Notes: generated by a model from the sequence alone, not told the origin. Positions 19,038 through 27,108 are shown, counted from the first letter of the stretch. The stretch is 64,000 bases of DNA from Vibrio crassostreae (GCF_024347415.1 NZ_AP025476.1:868001-932000); one strand, 5' to 3'. Numbers and translations: made by a program.

Positions 19038-19109
19038 AGAGTATTGATTTGCTTTGAGTCTAACTAAATACTATGCGCGCTTATAAATAAACACAGATAA
19101 GGAATTTAA

Positions 19110-19499
19110 ATGAAATTACTAAAAATAGCAGTTTCAATGTTATTCATATTCGTTCTTGCAGGATGTGGACGCGTCCAACCTGTAATGAATGTTGAGGATA
19201 CTCCAGTTGCACTGAATCTTCAAAGTAAACAGGTTAAATCAGCTATTTCTGAATCTGCTGAAAATCGAGGCTGGTTGGTTTCAGAAATAAAGCCTGGTTT
19301 GATCCGCGCTGAATTGTATGTTCGTTCGCACCACGCTGTGGTTGAAATTCCTTATAGTGATAAGTTTTACTCTATTCTTTACGTTGAGTCAGAGAATTTG
19401 AAGTACGACGATGGTGAAATACACCGTAATTACAACCGTTGGGTTAATAACTTAAACGTTGATATTAAACGTAAGCTTGCGCAAATGGCAGCTGAGTAA
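19110..19499 (+). CDS. APE-associated predicted lipoprotein of unknown function
   Basis: The 129-residue product has a short signal ending in the lipobox LAGC, so Cys19 is predicted to be lipidated. A soluble domain with alternating charged and hydrophobic residues follows. A good AAGGA ribosome binding site precedes the start. The gene opens the plus-strand arm of the APE locus, directly divergent from apeC and 28 bases before the methyltransferase gene. I do not recognise a characterised family; a small lipoprotein at this place is known in APE clusters. A role in pigment placement in the outer membrane is inferred. Confidence 0.8.
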   Translation: MKLLKIAVSMLFIFVLAGCGRVQPVMNVEDTPVALNLQSKQVKSAISESAENRGWLVSEIKPGLIRAELYVRSHHAVVEIPYSDKFYSILYVESENLKYDDGEIHRNYNRWVNNLNVDIKRKLAQMAAE

Positions 19500-19527
19500 C
19501 TCTCTATTATTTAAAGTTAGGTTTTTC

Positions 19528-20601
19528 GTGTCGGAATATAAATTAGATCCATTCAACGCATTAGAAGCAAAAACAGAAGCGCAGAAATTGTCTTTCGCTC
19601 CGATTGTTTTTCATACTGCTCGTACACTTCGTGATTTAGGCATTTTGAAAGCGTTAGATGACGCGGGCAACGAGGGTTTATCAGCAGAGTCTATCTCTGA
19701 ATCGACCGGTGTCTCTGAGTACGGCGTGAAAGTCCTGCTCGATATGGCGTTAAGTGCTCATATTGTGACTTGGGAAAAGCCTAACTACAAAATGGCTAAC
19801 CTTGGTTTCTACCTTCTGCATGATGGTATGACTAACGCAAACATGGATTTCACAGCCGATGTTTGTTATGCCGCGATGATGCATCTAACAGAAGCGATTG
19901 AAGAAGGCACACCTGCAGGCTTGAAAGAGTTGGGTGATTGGGAAACCATTTACCAAGGCTTGTCTCAATTGCCAGAAAAAGCAAAAGAGAGTTGGTTCAA
20001 GTTTGATCACTTCTATTCGGATCGCTCGTTCCCTGTGCTACTTGAAAAAGTCTTCAGCAAGAAACCTAAGTCGCTGGTGGATATCGGCGGCAACACGGGT
20101 AAGTGGGCGATGCAATGCTGCAACCATGATGCGGACGTTAAGGTGACGATTGTTGATTTGCCACAGCAGCTAGAAATGGCAATGGCAAACGCGGCGAAGC
20201 ATGGTCATCAAGAGCGAGTCACGCCATTCCCAGCGAATATGCTCGATAAACAGCAAACTCTGCCAACGGGCGCGGATGTTTGGTGGATGAGTCAGTTCCT
20301 TGATTGTTTCTCGCCAATGGAGATTCTGAGCATATTAAAGCGCGTTCGCTCTCATATGTCAGAAGATGCGACTGTCTATATCCTTGAACTGTTTTGGGAT
20401 TCACAGAAATACGATGCGGCTTCTTATAGCTTAAACGCGACGTCTCTCTACTTTACCTGCTTGGCCAATGGCAACAGTCGTTTTTACCGCAGTGAAGATT
20501 TCTTAGAGATTGTTGAAGAAGCGGGCTTTGAAGTGGTAACGCGTACCGACGATATCGGTCTTGGTCACACGCTTCTAGAATTGAAAGCTGGCGCGCAATA
20601 A
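19528..20601 (+). CDS. apeB: SAM-dependent methyltransferase of the APE cluster (ApeB-like)
   Basis: This 357-residue methyltransferase of the O-methyltransferase (PF00891-like) type has an N-terminal winged-helix dimerisation region to about residue 95 and the SAM-binding motif VDIGGNTGKW (184-193). I chose GTG 19528 as start. The open frame reaches an ATG at 19459, but that would overlap the upstream lipoprotein by 41 bases and add a non-homologous N-terminus. It probably methylates the aryl head group; APE from V. fischeri is reported to be ring-methylated. Whether it is a C- or O-methyltransferase is not readable from sequence. Confidence 0.87.
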   Translation: MSEYKLDPFNALEAKTEAQKLSFAPIVFHTARTLRDLGILKALDDAGNEGLSAESISESTGVSEYGVKVLLDMALSAHIVTWEKPNYKMANLGFYLLHDGMTNANMDFTADVCYAAMMHLTEAIEEGTPAGLKELGDWETIYQGLSQLPEKAKESWFKFDHFYSDRSFPVLLEKVFSKKPKSLVDIGGNTGKWAMQCCNHDADVKVTIVDLPQQLEMAMANAAKHGHQERVTPFPANMLDKQQTLPTGADVWWMSQFLDCFSPMEILSILKRVRSHMSEDATVYILELFWDSQKYDAASYSLNATSLYFTCLANGNSRFYRSEDFLEIVEEAGFEVVTRTDDIGLGHTLLELKAGAQ

Positions 20602-20624
20602 AAATAACAAACATGGCTTAAATA

Positions 20625-21866
20625 ATGAAAAAACTATCAACTCAAGTGGTGATCATCGGAGCTGGGCCATCAGGGTCTATTGCTGCGTCTTTACTTCATA
20701 AAAAAGGCATCGATGTTCGAGTGATTGAAAAGAGCGTATTCCCTCGCTTTTCTATTGGTGAAAGCCTATTACCAGCTTGTATGGAAATGATTGAACAGGC
20801 TGGGATGACTGACGCAGTGATCAACGCTAACTTCCAATACAAAGATGGCGCTGCCTTTCGCAAAAATGGTGTTTATACGGCGTTCAATTTTGAAGACAAG
20901 TTCTCTTCTGGCCCGGGAACCACGTTTCAGGTTCAGCGAGGTGCCTTTGATAAGGTTTTGGCAGATACGGCTGAGGCGCAGGGTGTCTGCATTGATTACC
21001 AACATGAGTTAATGGGCATTAATTTCACCGACGACAGCACCATTTTAGATGTACAAGTGCTGGGTGGAGAGCGTTATCAGATAGAAGCTCAATACGTTCT
21101 GGATGGCAGTGGTTTTGGTCGAGTGCTACCAAAAATGCTTAACTTGGAAGAGCCGTCATCGCTTCCTCCACGCAAAGCTATTTTTACGCACATTAACGAT
21201 CATATTGCAGAGGTGGATACCGATCTTGAATATGACCGAAATAAAATTCTTATCTCTGTGCATCCAACCAACCCTGATGTTTGGTATTGGTTGATCCCGT
21301 TTAGTAACGGTGTCTCTTCGTTTGGTGTGGTAGGAGAGCCTAAGTTCTTTGAGTCCTATCCAGAAGACAAGATTGCTGCAATTAAACAGCTGGCAGCGGA
21401 AGAGCCGGGCTTGGCTGAGATACTGGCAAGCGCCGAGTATCCAAACCCTGCGGGTGAAATTGGTGGCTATTCTGCCAATGTAAAACATTTGGCGACGGAT
21501 AAGTACGCGTTGCTTGGTAATGCCGGCGAGTTCCTTGACCCGGTGTTCTCGTCAGGCGTGACGATTGCGATGAAGTCGGCACAGTTTGCGGTTGAGTGTG
21601 TCGAAAAGCAACTTAACGGTGAGAAGGTAGATTGGGAACGCGATTATGCCGCTCCGTTGATGGTTGGTGTAAACACCTTTAGAACGTATGTTGAGGGGTG
21701 GTACTCAGGTACTTTGCAGGATGTGATTTTCTATCAAGATCCAAATCCAAAGATTAAGCAGATGGTGTGCTCAATTCTGGCGGGTTACGCATGGGATCAA
21801 GCCAACCCTTATGTGAAAGAGTCTAAGCGCCGATTGGCGACACTGGCTGAGATATGCCGAAACTAG
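20625..21866 (+). CDS. FAD-dependent halogenase-like monooxygenase of the APE cluster
   Basis: This 413-residue flavoprotein belongs to the tryptophan-halogenase-like group. It has the FAD-binding GAGPSG (12-17) and VIEKSVFPRFSIGESLLP (33-50), with the FPR.SIGESL block typical of halogenases. WYWLIP (220-225) matches the halogenase WxWxIP signature, and Lys73 in FQYKDGAAF is a candidate for the conserved catalytic lysine. It could halogenate or hydroxylate the aryl ring. Related genes sit in xanthomonadin (brominated aryl polyene) clusters. It is 23 bases after the methyltransferase gene and has only a weak ribosome binding site. Confidence 0.88.
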   Translation: MKKLSTQVVIIGAGPSGSIAASLLHKKGIDVRVIEKSVFPRFSIGESLLPACMEMIEQAGMTDAVINANFQYKDGAAFRKNGVYTAFNFEDKFSSGPGTTFQVQRGAFDKVLADTAEAQGVCIDYQHELMGINFTDDSTILDVQVLGGERYQIEAQYVLDGSGFGRVLPKMLNLEEPSSLPPRKAIFTHINDHIAEVDTDLEYDRNKILISVHPTNPDVWYWLIPFSNGVSSFGVVGEPKFFESYPEDKIAAIKQLAAEEPGLAEILASAEYPNPAGEIGGYSANVKHLATDKYALLGNAGEFLDPVFSSGVTIAMKSAQFAVECVEKQLNGEKVDWERDYAAPLMVGVNTFRTYVEGWYSGTLQDVIFYQDPNPKIKQMVCSILAGYAWDQANPYVKESKRRLATLAEICRN

Positions 21867-21923
21867 GTAATCGATTTTGTATGTAGCAATACTCTAAATT
21901 GTCACGATGGATCGTCATAAATT

Positions 21924-21952
21924 AAAAACAGCCGCAATGTGCGGCTGTTTTT
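21924..21952. terminator. Terminator after the APE plus-strand arm
   Basis: A 13-bp perfect stem (AAAAACAGCCGCA, ATG loop, complement) ends in a T run. Its A-rich left flank would also let it work for the convergent gene at 21995. Confidence 0.88.
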
Positions 21953-21994
21953 GTATCTGAAAAATATGGGTGGTCAGCTTAATCGGATTTAAGC

Positions 21995-22501
21995 CTATTT
22001 TAAGTCGATGCTGTTCAATCGTCCCATAAATATAAGTAGATCAATTACGTCTTTGTGAGCATCAAGCAGCGCACGTTTGGTTTGGCTATAAGCTGCAAGT
22101 CGGCCGTGCTTTCTGATTGAACATACCTTGGTTTTGTACTTGTAGTCACCATTCTCAGAGAAGACGCGCCACTTAGCGATGTAGCACTCGTCGCGGTGCT
22201 CAGGATCACTCTGAGTTGGATTTGGCTTGAATACAATTTTGGGTTCTAAACTATGAGGCAGGCGCGTCATTAGGTAGGGCTCTTTGAGGACTTTGGGCCA
22301 AAATTTACCCCAAAGCTGTCTGCCCAGTTCATCTCTTAATTTAATGGTTTTCTTTAGTGCTTTGTCTTCACCCATACGAACAAAACCGACCGACCGATGC
22401 AGCACCGTATCTTCGGGAGTATGGATGTGGATCTTAAAAGCGGTTTTACCTTTCGAGATAAAGCGGTAACCGGTAGCACCAATTAGATTATTCTGACTCA
22501 T
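21995..22501 (-). CDS. Conserved-looking protein of unknown function, possible DNA-binding fold
   Basis: The product has 168 residues, is strongly basic (many Lys and Arg), and has no signal peptide or membrane segment. The N-terminal part (FISKGKTAFKIHIHTP...VGFVRMGEDKALKK) loosely resembles the three-strand plus helix layout of AP2-like DNA-binding domains. The similarity is weak and no family is claimed. It contains paired Cys-poor basic segments near residues 125-145. It is flanked by terminators on both sides, so it is a single-gene unit unrelated in orientation to the APE arm or flgT. Function unknown. Confidence 0.7.
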   Translation of the reverse strand: MSQNNLIGATGYRFISKGKTAFKIHIHTPEDTVLHRSVGFVRMGEDKALKKTIKLRDELGRQLWGKFWPKVLKEPYLMTRLPHSLEPKIVFKPNPTQSDPEHRDECYIAKWRVFSENGDYKYKTKVCSIRKHGRLAAYSQTKRALLDAHKDVIDLLIFMGRLNSIDLK

Positions 22502-22578
22502 AGTTTGCTAAGTGATGATTATGTTATTAATAAGATTACGCCAAATACTGCAAAACCGAAACTAATACCCATGAAAAA

Positions 22579-22612
22579 AATAAAGCCTTAGCATCTTTGC
22601 TAAGGCTTTATT
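22579..22612. terminator. Terminator after flgT
   Basis: AATAAAGCCTTAGCA pairs perfectly with its complement around a four-base loop, with A and T rich flanks. It lies 29 bases past the flgT stop on the minus strand. Confidence 0.88.
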
Positions 22613-22640
22613 AGAAACTCTGAGACGAGAGTGTCTCTAA

Positions 22641-23774
22641 CTACATGATTTTCTGCATCACATCACCAATTTGAATGCTTCCCGCAAGGCTTGGCTGATC
22701 AATCGTGAGTTCCGCTTCGTTTTCGTAAACGCGAGAAACCGTTAGGGTGATGTCGCTTTGAGAAACCTTGTTGCGTGGCAAACCGCGTTGGTCGATAAAC
22801 GAACCTGTGTGCCACAGTTGCAACTTGTCACCTTGTTGTACGCCATGCATTCGACCTAAATCAATGGTCACAGTGTTACCAAATACCGCTGCAACCTCTG
22901 GAAGGGTGATCTTACATGACACTTCCGATTCTAAGTCCAACATAATATTACGGCTAACACGCAGCATCATGCTGCCGTAGGTTGATGCCCAGAAACGGGC
23001 ACTGCGGGTGTCGACTTCACTGGTCTTAGCAAATGGCCACTTTGCCACTTCACGATAGCTACGGTTGTAAACCTGATGTCCTGTTTTACCATCGAAGACT
23101 TGCATCTCTAACGCAAACTGGCGATTGATGATGTCGTCTTTCAACAGTTTGGACTCGATGGTCGCGGTTAAATCGGTAATGTCGCCACCAATGATGTATT
23201 GTGCGCCAGTGTCTTGGGCGATCATCTTGATCACTTCAGGTCGACGTTTGTCGATGTCGTAATTGGTCGTGCCAACGGAAACAAAGCTGCGAGACTCTTG
23301 CGCCAGCTGTCGATCTACGACATGACCAAAATCATCACCGATGTTATAGATTCTGCCCATTACAGCTTGCTGTGGGGAAGTCACATCGATGTTGCCGACC
23401 AAAAATGTCTTCTTATATTGGCTCTCATGGCAAGCATTTGCCGAAGGATAGATATCGATCCTTGCGGTGATCATTATATTGCCACTGCGTTTTTTCTCTT
23501 TTTCTACCAAGATGTAGCGCACTTCATGATTGGTAAATTGAAACTCTTTTTTGTTTGCGTCGAGGTAGGGCGTGAGGTTGGCAATGCTACCAATGTCGGC
23601 TCCTGAGAACTGGATCGCTTTATATACCGCGTCTTCCAGAGCATGGACCCTTGCCGTTTCCTCTGACGATACGATGGCTGCTGTACCGGTAACCTCATAC
23701 CAAGAGGCATGAGCACTGAAGCTTATGGTTATCAGTGAACTTATTGAAAATAAGTAAGAAATTATTTTTTTCAT
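22641..23774 (-). CDS. flgT: Flagellar H-ring protein FlgT
   Basis: FlgT is a periplasmic protein that forms the H ring around the basal body of sheathed sodium-driven Vibrio flagella and helps assemble the T ring and stator. The 377-residue protein begins with a signal peptide ending at SFSAHA. It continues with the SHS2-like and repeat domains expected of FlgT and two Cys residues near the middle and C-terminal third. It is divergent from flgO and flgP, which encode the outer H-ring parts, the arrangement found throughout Vibrio. A sigma-54 promoter lies about 100 bases upstream. Confidence 0.93.
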   Translation of the reverse strand: MKKIISYLFSISSLITISFSAHASWYEVTGTAAIVSSEETARVHALEDAVYKAIQFSGADIGSIANLTPYLDANKKEFQFTNHEVRYILVEKEKKRSGNIMITARIDIYPSANACHESQYKKTFLVGNIDVTSPQQAVMGRIYNIGDDFGHVVDRQLAQESRSFVSVGTTNYDIDKRRPEVIKMIAQDTGAQYIIGGDITDLTATIESKLLKDDIINRQFALEMQVFDGKTGHQVYNRSYREVAKWPFAKTSEVDTRSARFWASTYGSMMLRVSRNIMLDLESEVSCKITLPEVAAVFGNTVTIDLGRMHGVQQGDKLQLWHTGSFIDQRGLPRNKVSQSDITLTVSRVYENEAELTIDQPSLAGSIQIGDVMQKIM

Positions 23775-23788
23775 CTATTCGTTACCAG

Positions 23789-23806
23789 TTGGGTATAAAT
23801 ATTGCT
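23789..23806 (+). promoter_or_regulatory. Sigma-54 promoter, probably for flgOP
   Basis: TTGGGTATAAATATTGCT has GG and GC exactly ten bases apart. It faces flgO with a leader of about 150 bases and lies inside the region transcribed from the opposing flgT promoter. Sigma-54 dependence of flgOP is known in Vibrio cholerae; this site is predicted. Confidence 0.65.
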
Positions 23807-23872
23807 TAACAAATAACTATAAGCTTGAAGCTGACTTAAGTGCGTTTTTCTTAATCTGAACCATTAATGAAA

Positions 23873-23889
23873 AGCAAAGACTGTTCCAA
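23873..23889 (-). promoter_or_regulatory. Sigma-54 promoter of flgT
   Basis: On the minus strand TTGGAACAGTCTTTGCT fits the -24/-12 consensus (TGGCAC-N5-TTGCW) with GG-N10-GC spacing. The expected start point is about 88 bases before the flgT ATG. Confidence 0.7.
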
Positions 23890-23966
23890 CATTGTAATCC
23901 ATTGAAAAGAATAATGGTGAGAACATATTGGAACAGGTGGCACTAAAACTATCTGGAGATTAGAGA

Positions 23967-24602
23967 ATGAAAAAATGGCTCGTAGTAATGAGTGTCATGT
24001 TACTGACATCATGCGCTTATTCGCCGATCTATAACGGCAAGTCTGAATATTCAGGCAGTCAGTTTATGTTGATGGACAGCCCTCGCCATACCATGGATTT
24101 TTTTGTGGAAAGTATGACTGAAGATTTGATCATTTCGAATACAAGTATTTCAGCGAGAACGCCAATAGCAATTACTTCGTTTGTGGACCTGCAGCACATG
24201 GACACAACGAACTGGCTAGGCAACTCGGTATCAGAAGGCTTCATTCATCAGTTTCAGCGTCGTGGCTTCAAGGTGGTTGATTTTAAAACTACTGGCTCTA
24301 TCCAAGTGACTCACCAAGGTGACTTTGCGTTGAGCCGCGATTGGAAAGACTTAGCTCAAGAGCAAGACGTACAGTATGTACTGACAGGCACCATGCTTCG
24401 CCAAGAAGGCGGTGTACTAGTAAATGCTCGCGTTGTTGGCATGCAAACTCGAATTGTAGTGGCGACGGCACAAGGCTTCTTACCTGCAGACCGTATTGGC
24501 CGTGACCTAGATACTCTCAACAGTATTCGAACTCAAGATGGCGTGATCATTCGTTCCGATCCAACGATCAGTCAGCCTTATACTGTTATTCTTCGCCCTT
24601 AG
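23967..24602 (+). CDS. flgO: Flagellar outer-membrane lipoprotein FlgO
   Basis: FlgO is a flagellum-associated outer-membrane protein needed for full motility and stability of the sheathed Vibrio flagellum. The 211-residue protein has a lipobox at LLTSC (Cys17). The soluble body (DFALSRDWKDLAQEQDVQYVLTG) has the FlgO fold related to TolB-type domains. GGAGATTAGAGA precedes the start. It is followed by flgP after nine bases. Confidence 0.92.
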   Translation: MKKWLVVMSVMLLTSCAYSPIYNGKSEYSGSQFMLMDSPRHTMDFFVESMTEDLIISNTSISARTPIAITSFVDLQHMDTTNWLGNSVSEGFIHQFQRRGFKVVDFKTTGSIQVTHQGDFALSRDWKDLAQEQDVQYVLTGTMLRQEGGVLVNARVVGMQTRIVVATAQGFLPADRIGRDLDTLNSIRTQDGVIIRSDPTISQPYTVILRP

Positions 24603-24611
24603 GAGTTCGAG

Positions 24612-25043
24612 ATGAAGAAGTTAATGTTTGTTGTTGCCGCTTTATTGCTTGTTGGCTGTCAGCCATTGCAGAGCATGAGACCTGATGATTTCTTAGTGGC
24701 TGTTGGCTATGCGAGTATCAGTGAGCAGAAAGGTCGTAACGACGAAGAGAGACGTATCCGCGCGATGAGAGCCTCTAAGATCGATGCTTATCGTGAGCTT
24801 GCTGAACAGGTTTACGGCATGCGAGTAAGCGGTCGAGCAGAACTTGAAGATCAACGGCTTGGTACAGAGCGTACGTCAGGTGCGGTTGATGGTGTTATCC
24901 GTGGCGCAGAAGTGGTGCGCAGTTACCCTGTGGGTGATAGCTACGTAACAGAGCTTCAGTTGGATATTCGCAAGATGGATCAGCTACGTAACTACGGTGA
25001 AGTTCAGGCAGTACCTGAGAAGAGACAACAAACACTGTTCTAA
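24612..25043 (+). CDS. flgP: Flagellar outer-membrane lipoprotein FlgP
   Basis: FlgP is the lipoprotein that forms the basal disk or outer H ring of the motor. The 143 residues start with a signal ending in the lipobox LLVGC (Cys16). A mixed alpha/beta LPP20-type domain follows (IRAMRASKIDAYRELAEQVY). AGGAG lies just before the start. It is the last gene of flgOP and is followed by a strong terminator. Confidence 0.92.
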   Translation: MKKLMFVVAALLLVGCQPLQSMRPDDFLVAVGYASISEQKGRNDEERRIRAMRASKIDAYRELAEQVYGMRVSGRAELEDQRLGTERTSGAVDGVIRGAEVVRSYPVGDSYVTELQLDIRKMDQLRNYGEVQAVPEKRQQTLF

Positions 25044-25131
25044 TTTCGGTGTTCGAATTGAATATTCAGTGATATTGGTTGCTACTCGCTTTCCAGATGG
25101 CATATCGGCAACCAATAACTAATATGGATGT

Positions 25132-25167
25132 AAAAGCGGCAAGTATGAAAATACTTGCCGCTTTTTT
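25132..25167. terminator. Terminator after flgP
   Basis: AAAAGCGGCAAGTAT pairs with its perfect complement around a GAAA loop, followed by six T residues. Confidence 0.92.
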
Positions 25168-25240
25168 GTTTATCGATTTTGTCAGGGTGTTCAAAGGCTG
25201 ATTAGAAATTTTGATAAAGGACAACGACAGAAATAGCCTG

Positions 25241-25340
25241 AGATACAGATACAGATACAGATACAGATACAGATACAGATACAGATACAGATACAGATAC
25301 AGATACAGATACAGATACAGATACAGATACGGATACAGAC
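25241..25340. repeat. Hexanucleotide microsatellite (AGATAC)15 plus one imperfect copy
   Basis: Bases 25241-25330 are 15 perfect tandem copies of AGATAC. A sixteenth copy (GGATAC) and a partial copy follow. The array sits in the 330-base gap between the convergent ends of flgP and flgN, beyond the flgP terminator, so it is in neither coding region and upstream of neither gene. Apart from the terminator and this array I see nothing else in the gap. Confidence 0.97.
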
Positions 25341-25373
25341 TTAAGTAGGAGTGTTGTTGAAGAGGTAGCTTAA

Positions 25374-25799
25374 CTAGGCTTTTACGTTGGTTCCCAGCGT
25401 GGAAATAGTATGCGTTTGACCACCGGCATTGTAGGTCATGCCAATTTTACCGTGGCTTTGCTGCATCATATTGCTAAGTTTTTTGAAGCTAAGGTGTGCT
25501 CGATTCAAGGCTTCGCCATTAACAAGGTTCGCTTGCTGGCAATCGTGCACTATCGACTGGATCTTTGTGACTAACTGAGCAAGTTCAGGATTCTCGGTCA
25601 GTTCTGAGATATTGGTATGGGTTGCGATTCGCTGATCGGTTGATCTTAATTGTTCAACAAGGACTACTTTTTCTTTGGCGATTCGCTCAATATCGTTTGA
25701 TTGTCGGCTCGTAATAGCGGTTTTCTCTGAACTTAATAATTCAGATAAGGCTTTGGCATTTTGAAGTTGAAAATTAACTAAATCTGCTAGTGCCGCCAT
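25374..25799 (-). CDS. flgN: Flagellar export chaperone FlgN
   Basis: FlgN is the cytoplasmic chaperone that binds hook-filament junction proteins FlgK and FlgL before export. The 141-residue product is almost entirely helical with heptad-like spacing (KALSELLSSEKTAITSRQ, KIQSIVHDCQQANLVNGEAL), matching the FlgN family. It lies 66 bases after flgM in the leftward flgA-flgM-flgN group. The sequence is divergent, as usual for this family, so the call leans also on its place beside flgM. Confidence 0.88.
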   Translation of the reverse strand: MAALADLVNFQLQNAKALSELLSSEKTAITSRQSNDIERIAKEKVVLVEQLRSTDQRIATHTNISELTENPELAQLVTKIQSIVHDCQQANLVNGEALNRAHLSFKKLSNMMQQSHGKIGMTYNAGGQTHTISTLGTNVKA

Positions 25800-25865
25800 A
25801 ACGTAAACCTATTCATAACCTCGTATGCTTTAAGACAATCACTTCAATCAAAAGTGAGTGTTGGC

Positions 25866-26183
25866 TTAAAGACCTTTTAATTCATCTTCGAACTTGATCA
25901 TGTTGTCTGCCAGTTTTTCTGGATCAACAGTGTATGAACCGTTCGCAATCGCTTCTTTGATCGCTGCTACTTTCACAGAATCAAAGCTTGGTTGTGCTGC
26001 CATATCTTGGTGGAGCTGACCAATCGCTTTGCCTTGTTGGCTAAGTGAAACCGCATCTTTGCTTGCTGGTGATTTAGTTGATACATCAGAACGTGATGCC
26101 TCAGAACTAGAATCAGAGCGTACTGCTGATCGGTTAGTGGTCGTTAGGGTTTGCCCTGAACGAATATTATCAATGCCTGCCAT
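25866..26183 (-). CDS. flgM: Anti-sigma-28 factor FlgM
   Basis: FlgM binds FliA (sigma-28) and holds back late flagellar genes until it is secreted through the finished hook. I start it at ATG 26181-26183 (MAGIDNIRSGQ), giving 105 residues. The open frame continues 24 codons upstream but that part does not look like FlgM. The N-terminal half is Ser/Thr rich and disordered. The C-terminal helices (SVKVAAIKEAIANGSYTVDPEKLA) are the conserved sigma-binding region. Confidence 0.92.
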   Translation of the reverse strand: MAGIDNIRSGQTLTTTNRSAVRSDSSSEASRSDVSTKSPASKDAVSLSQQGKAIGQLHQDMAAQPSFDSVKVAAIKEAIANGSYTVDPEKLADNMIKFEDELKGL

Positions 26184-26361
26184 AGTTAAGCCTTTTTCTT
26201 CAAAAATGGGAACCTGTACAGTCAATATCGACCAAGGGTTCGAATACTTTAGCAATTTTTAGCTCAATAGTCGAAAAGCGACAAAACACCGCCGCCGTCA
26301 TATTTGGCGTTAGATTAGAGAGTGAAATCGCTAACGATACCGTCAATTTAGAAGTAAAGAG

Positions 26362-27108
26362 TTAAAAGTAAACTGTGACTTCAGACATGCTGGTAACAAT
26401 TCCTTCAATTATACGCTGTGATTTGTCATTTTTCACTCTTACTTGATCACCCATAGAGCCATCGGTAAGCGCAGTCCCTTTGGTGGTAATGGTCATGCCA
26501 CCTTTTACTGCCTGTATGATAACCTTCTCGTTTCGGCAGACGACACAGATATCACCTCTTTCTACAACATCGCCCGGTCTTAGGTTCTTTTTTACCTTAG
26601 CGCCGATGACTTGTTGTGGGGCTGTGAAACCTTGGCGACGAAACTTGTTAAGAGAAATCATAGCGGTGGTGACATCGTATTGACCGACGATTTCGCCTCT
26701 CGCGAGTGAACGAGTGGTGGTGACAAGGGGCACCGACATCGAAAGACGCACGGGTACATAAACGCGCCACTCATCAGGAACACATTGCACTAAAACCGTA
26801 ATACTGCTGCGGGTATTGGTGGTGGTTGAGGCGCTGGTCTCTAAAGGAATTGGGCAGTCTGTCGCTTTGATTCTTGAATCAACATTTGCTGAATTAACAA
26901 AGAGTTCGCCGCCTTGTGGCTGCTCTACCGTATCAAGGATATGTTGTTCTGCTGCAGACTGAATCATCTCAATTTGTTCTGGGGTCGCAGCTTGTACAAA
27001 AAAACTAAACAATATTGATAAAATGCCGATAAACTTAGCGACAGTTTTAAAAGTAGCTCTACACATTGCTATGGAAAAAAGCGGCAGATTTGTTTTATAA
27101 TACATCAT
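26362..27108 (-). CDS. flgA: P-ring assembly chaperone FlgA
   Basis: FlgA is the periplasmic chaperone for polymerisation of FlgI into the P ring. The 248-residue protein has an N-terminal signal peptide and the SAF domain (RSLARGEIVGQYDVTT...NLRPGDVVERGDI) with the C-terminal FlgA signature. Two starts are possible: 27108 or Met15 at 27066. The second gives a more compact signal peptide but neither has a strong ribosome binding site. The gene is divergent from cheV across 77 bases and precedes flgM after a 178-base gap in which I see no clear promoter. Confidence 0.92.
   Translation of the reverse strand: MMYYKTNLPLFSIAMCRATFKTVAKFIGILSILFSFFVQAATPEQIEMIQSAAEQHILDTVEQPQGGELFVNSANVDSRIKATDCPIPLETSASTTTNTRSSITVLVQCVPDEWRVYVPVRLSMSVPLVTTTRSLARGEIVGQYDVTTAMISLNKFRRQGFTAPQQVIGAKVKKNLRPGDVVERGDICVVCRNEKVIIQAVKGGMTITTKGTALTDGSMGDQVRVKNDKSQRIIEGIVTSMSEVTVYF

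Noticed and set aside
25241..25340. Possible CRISPR array
   Set aside because: The unit is a six-base tandem repeat without spacers; no cas genes are in the window.
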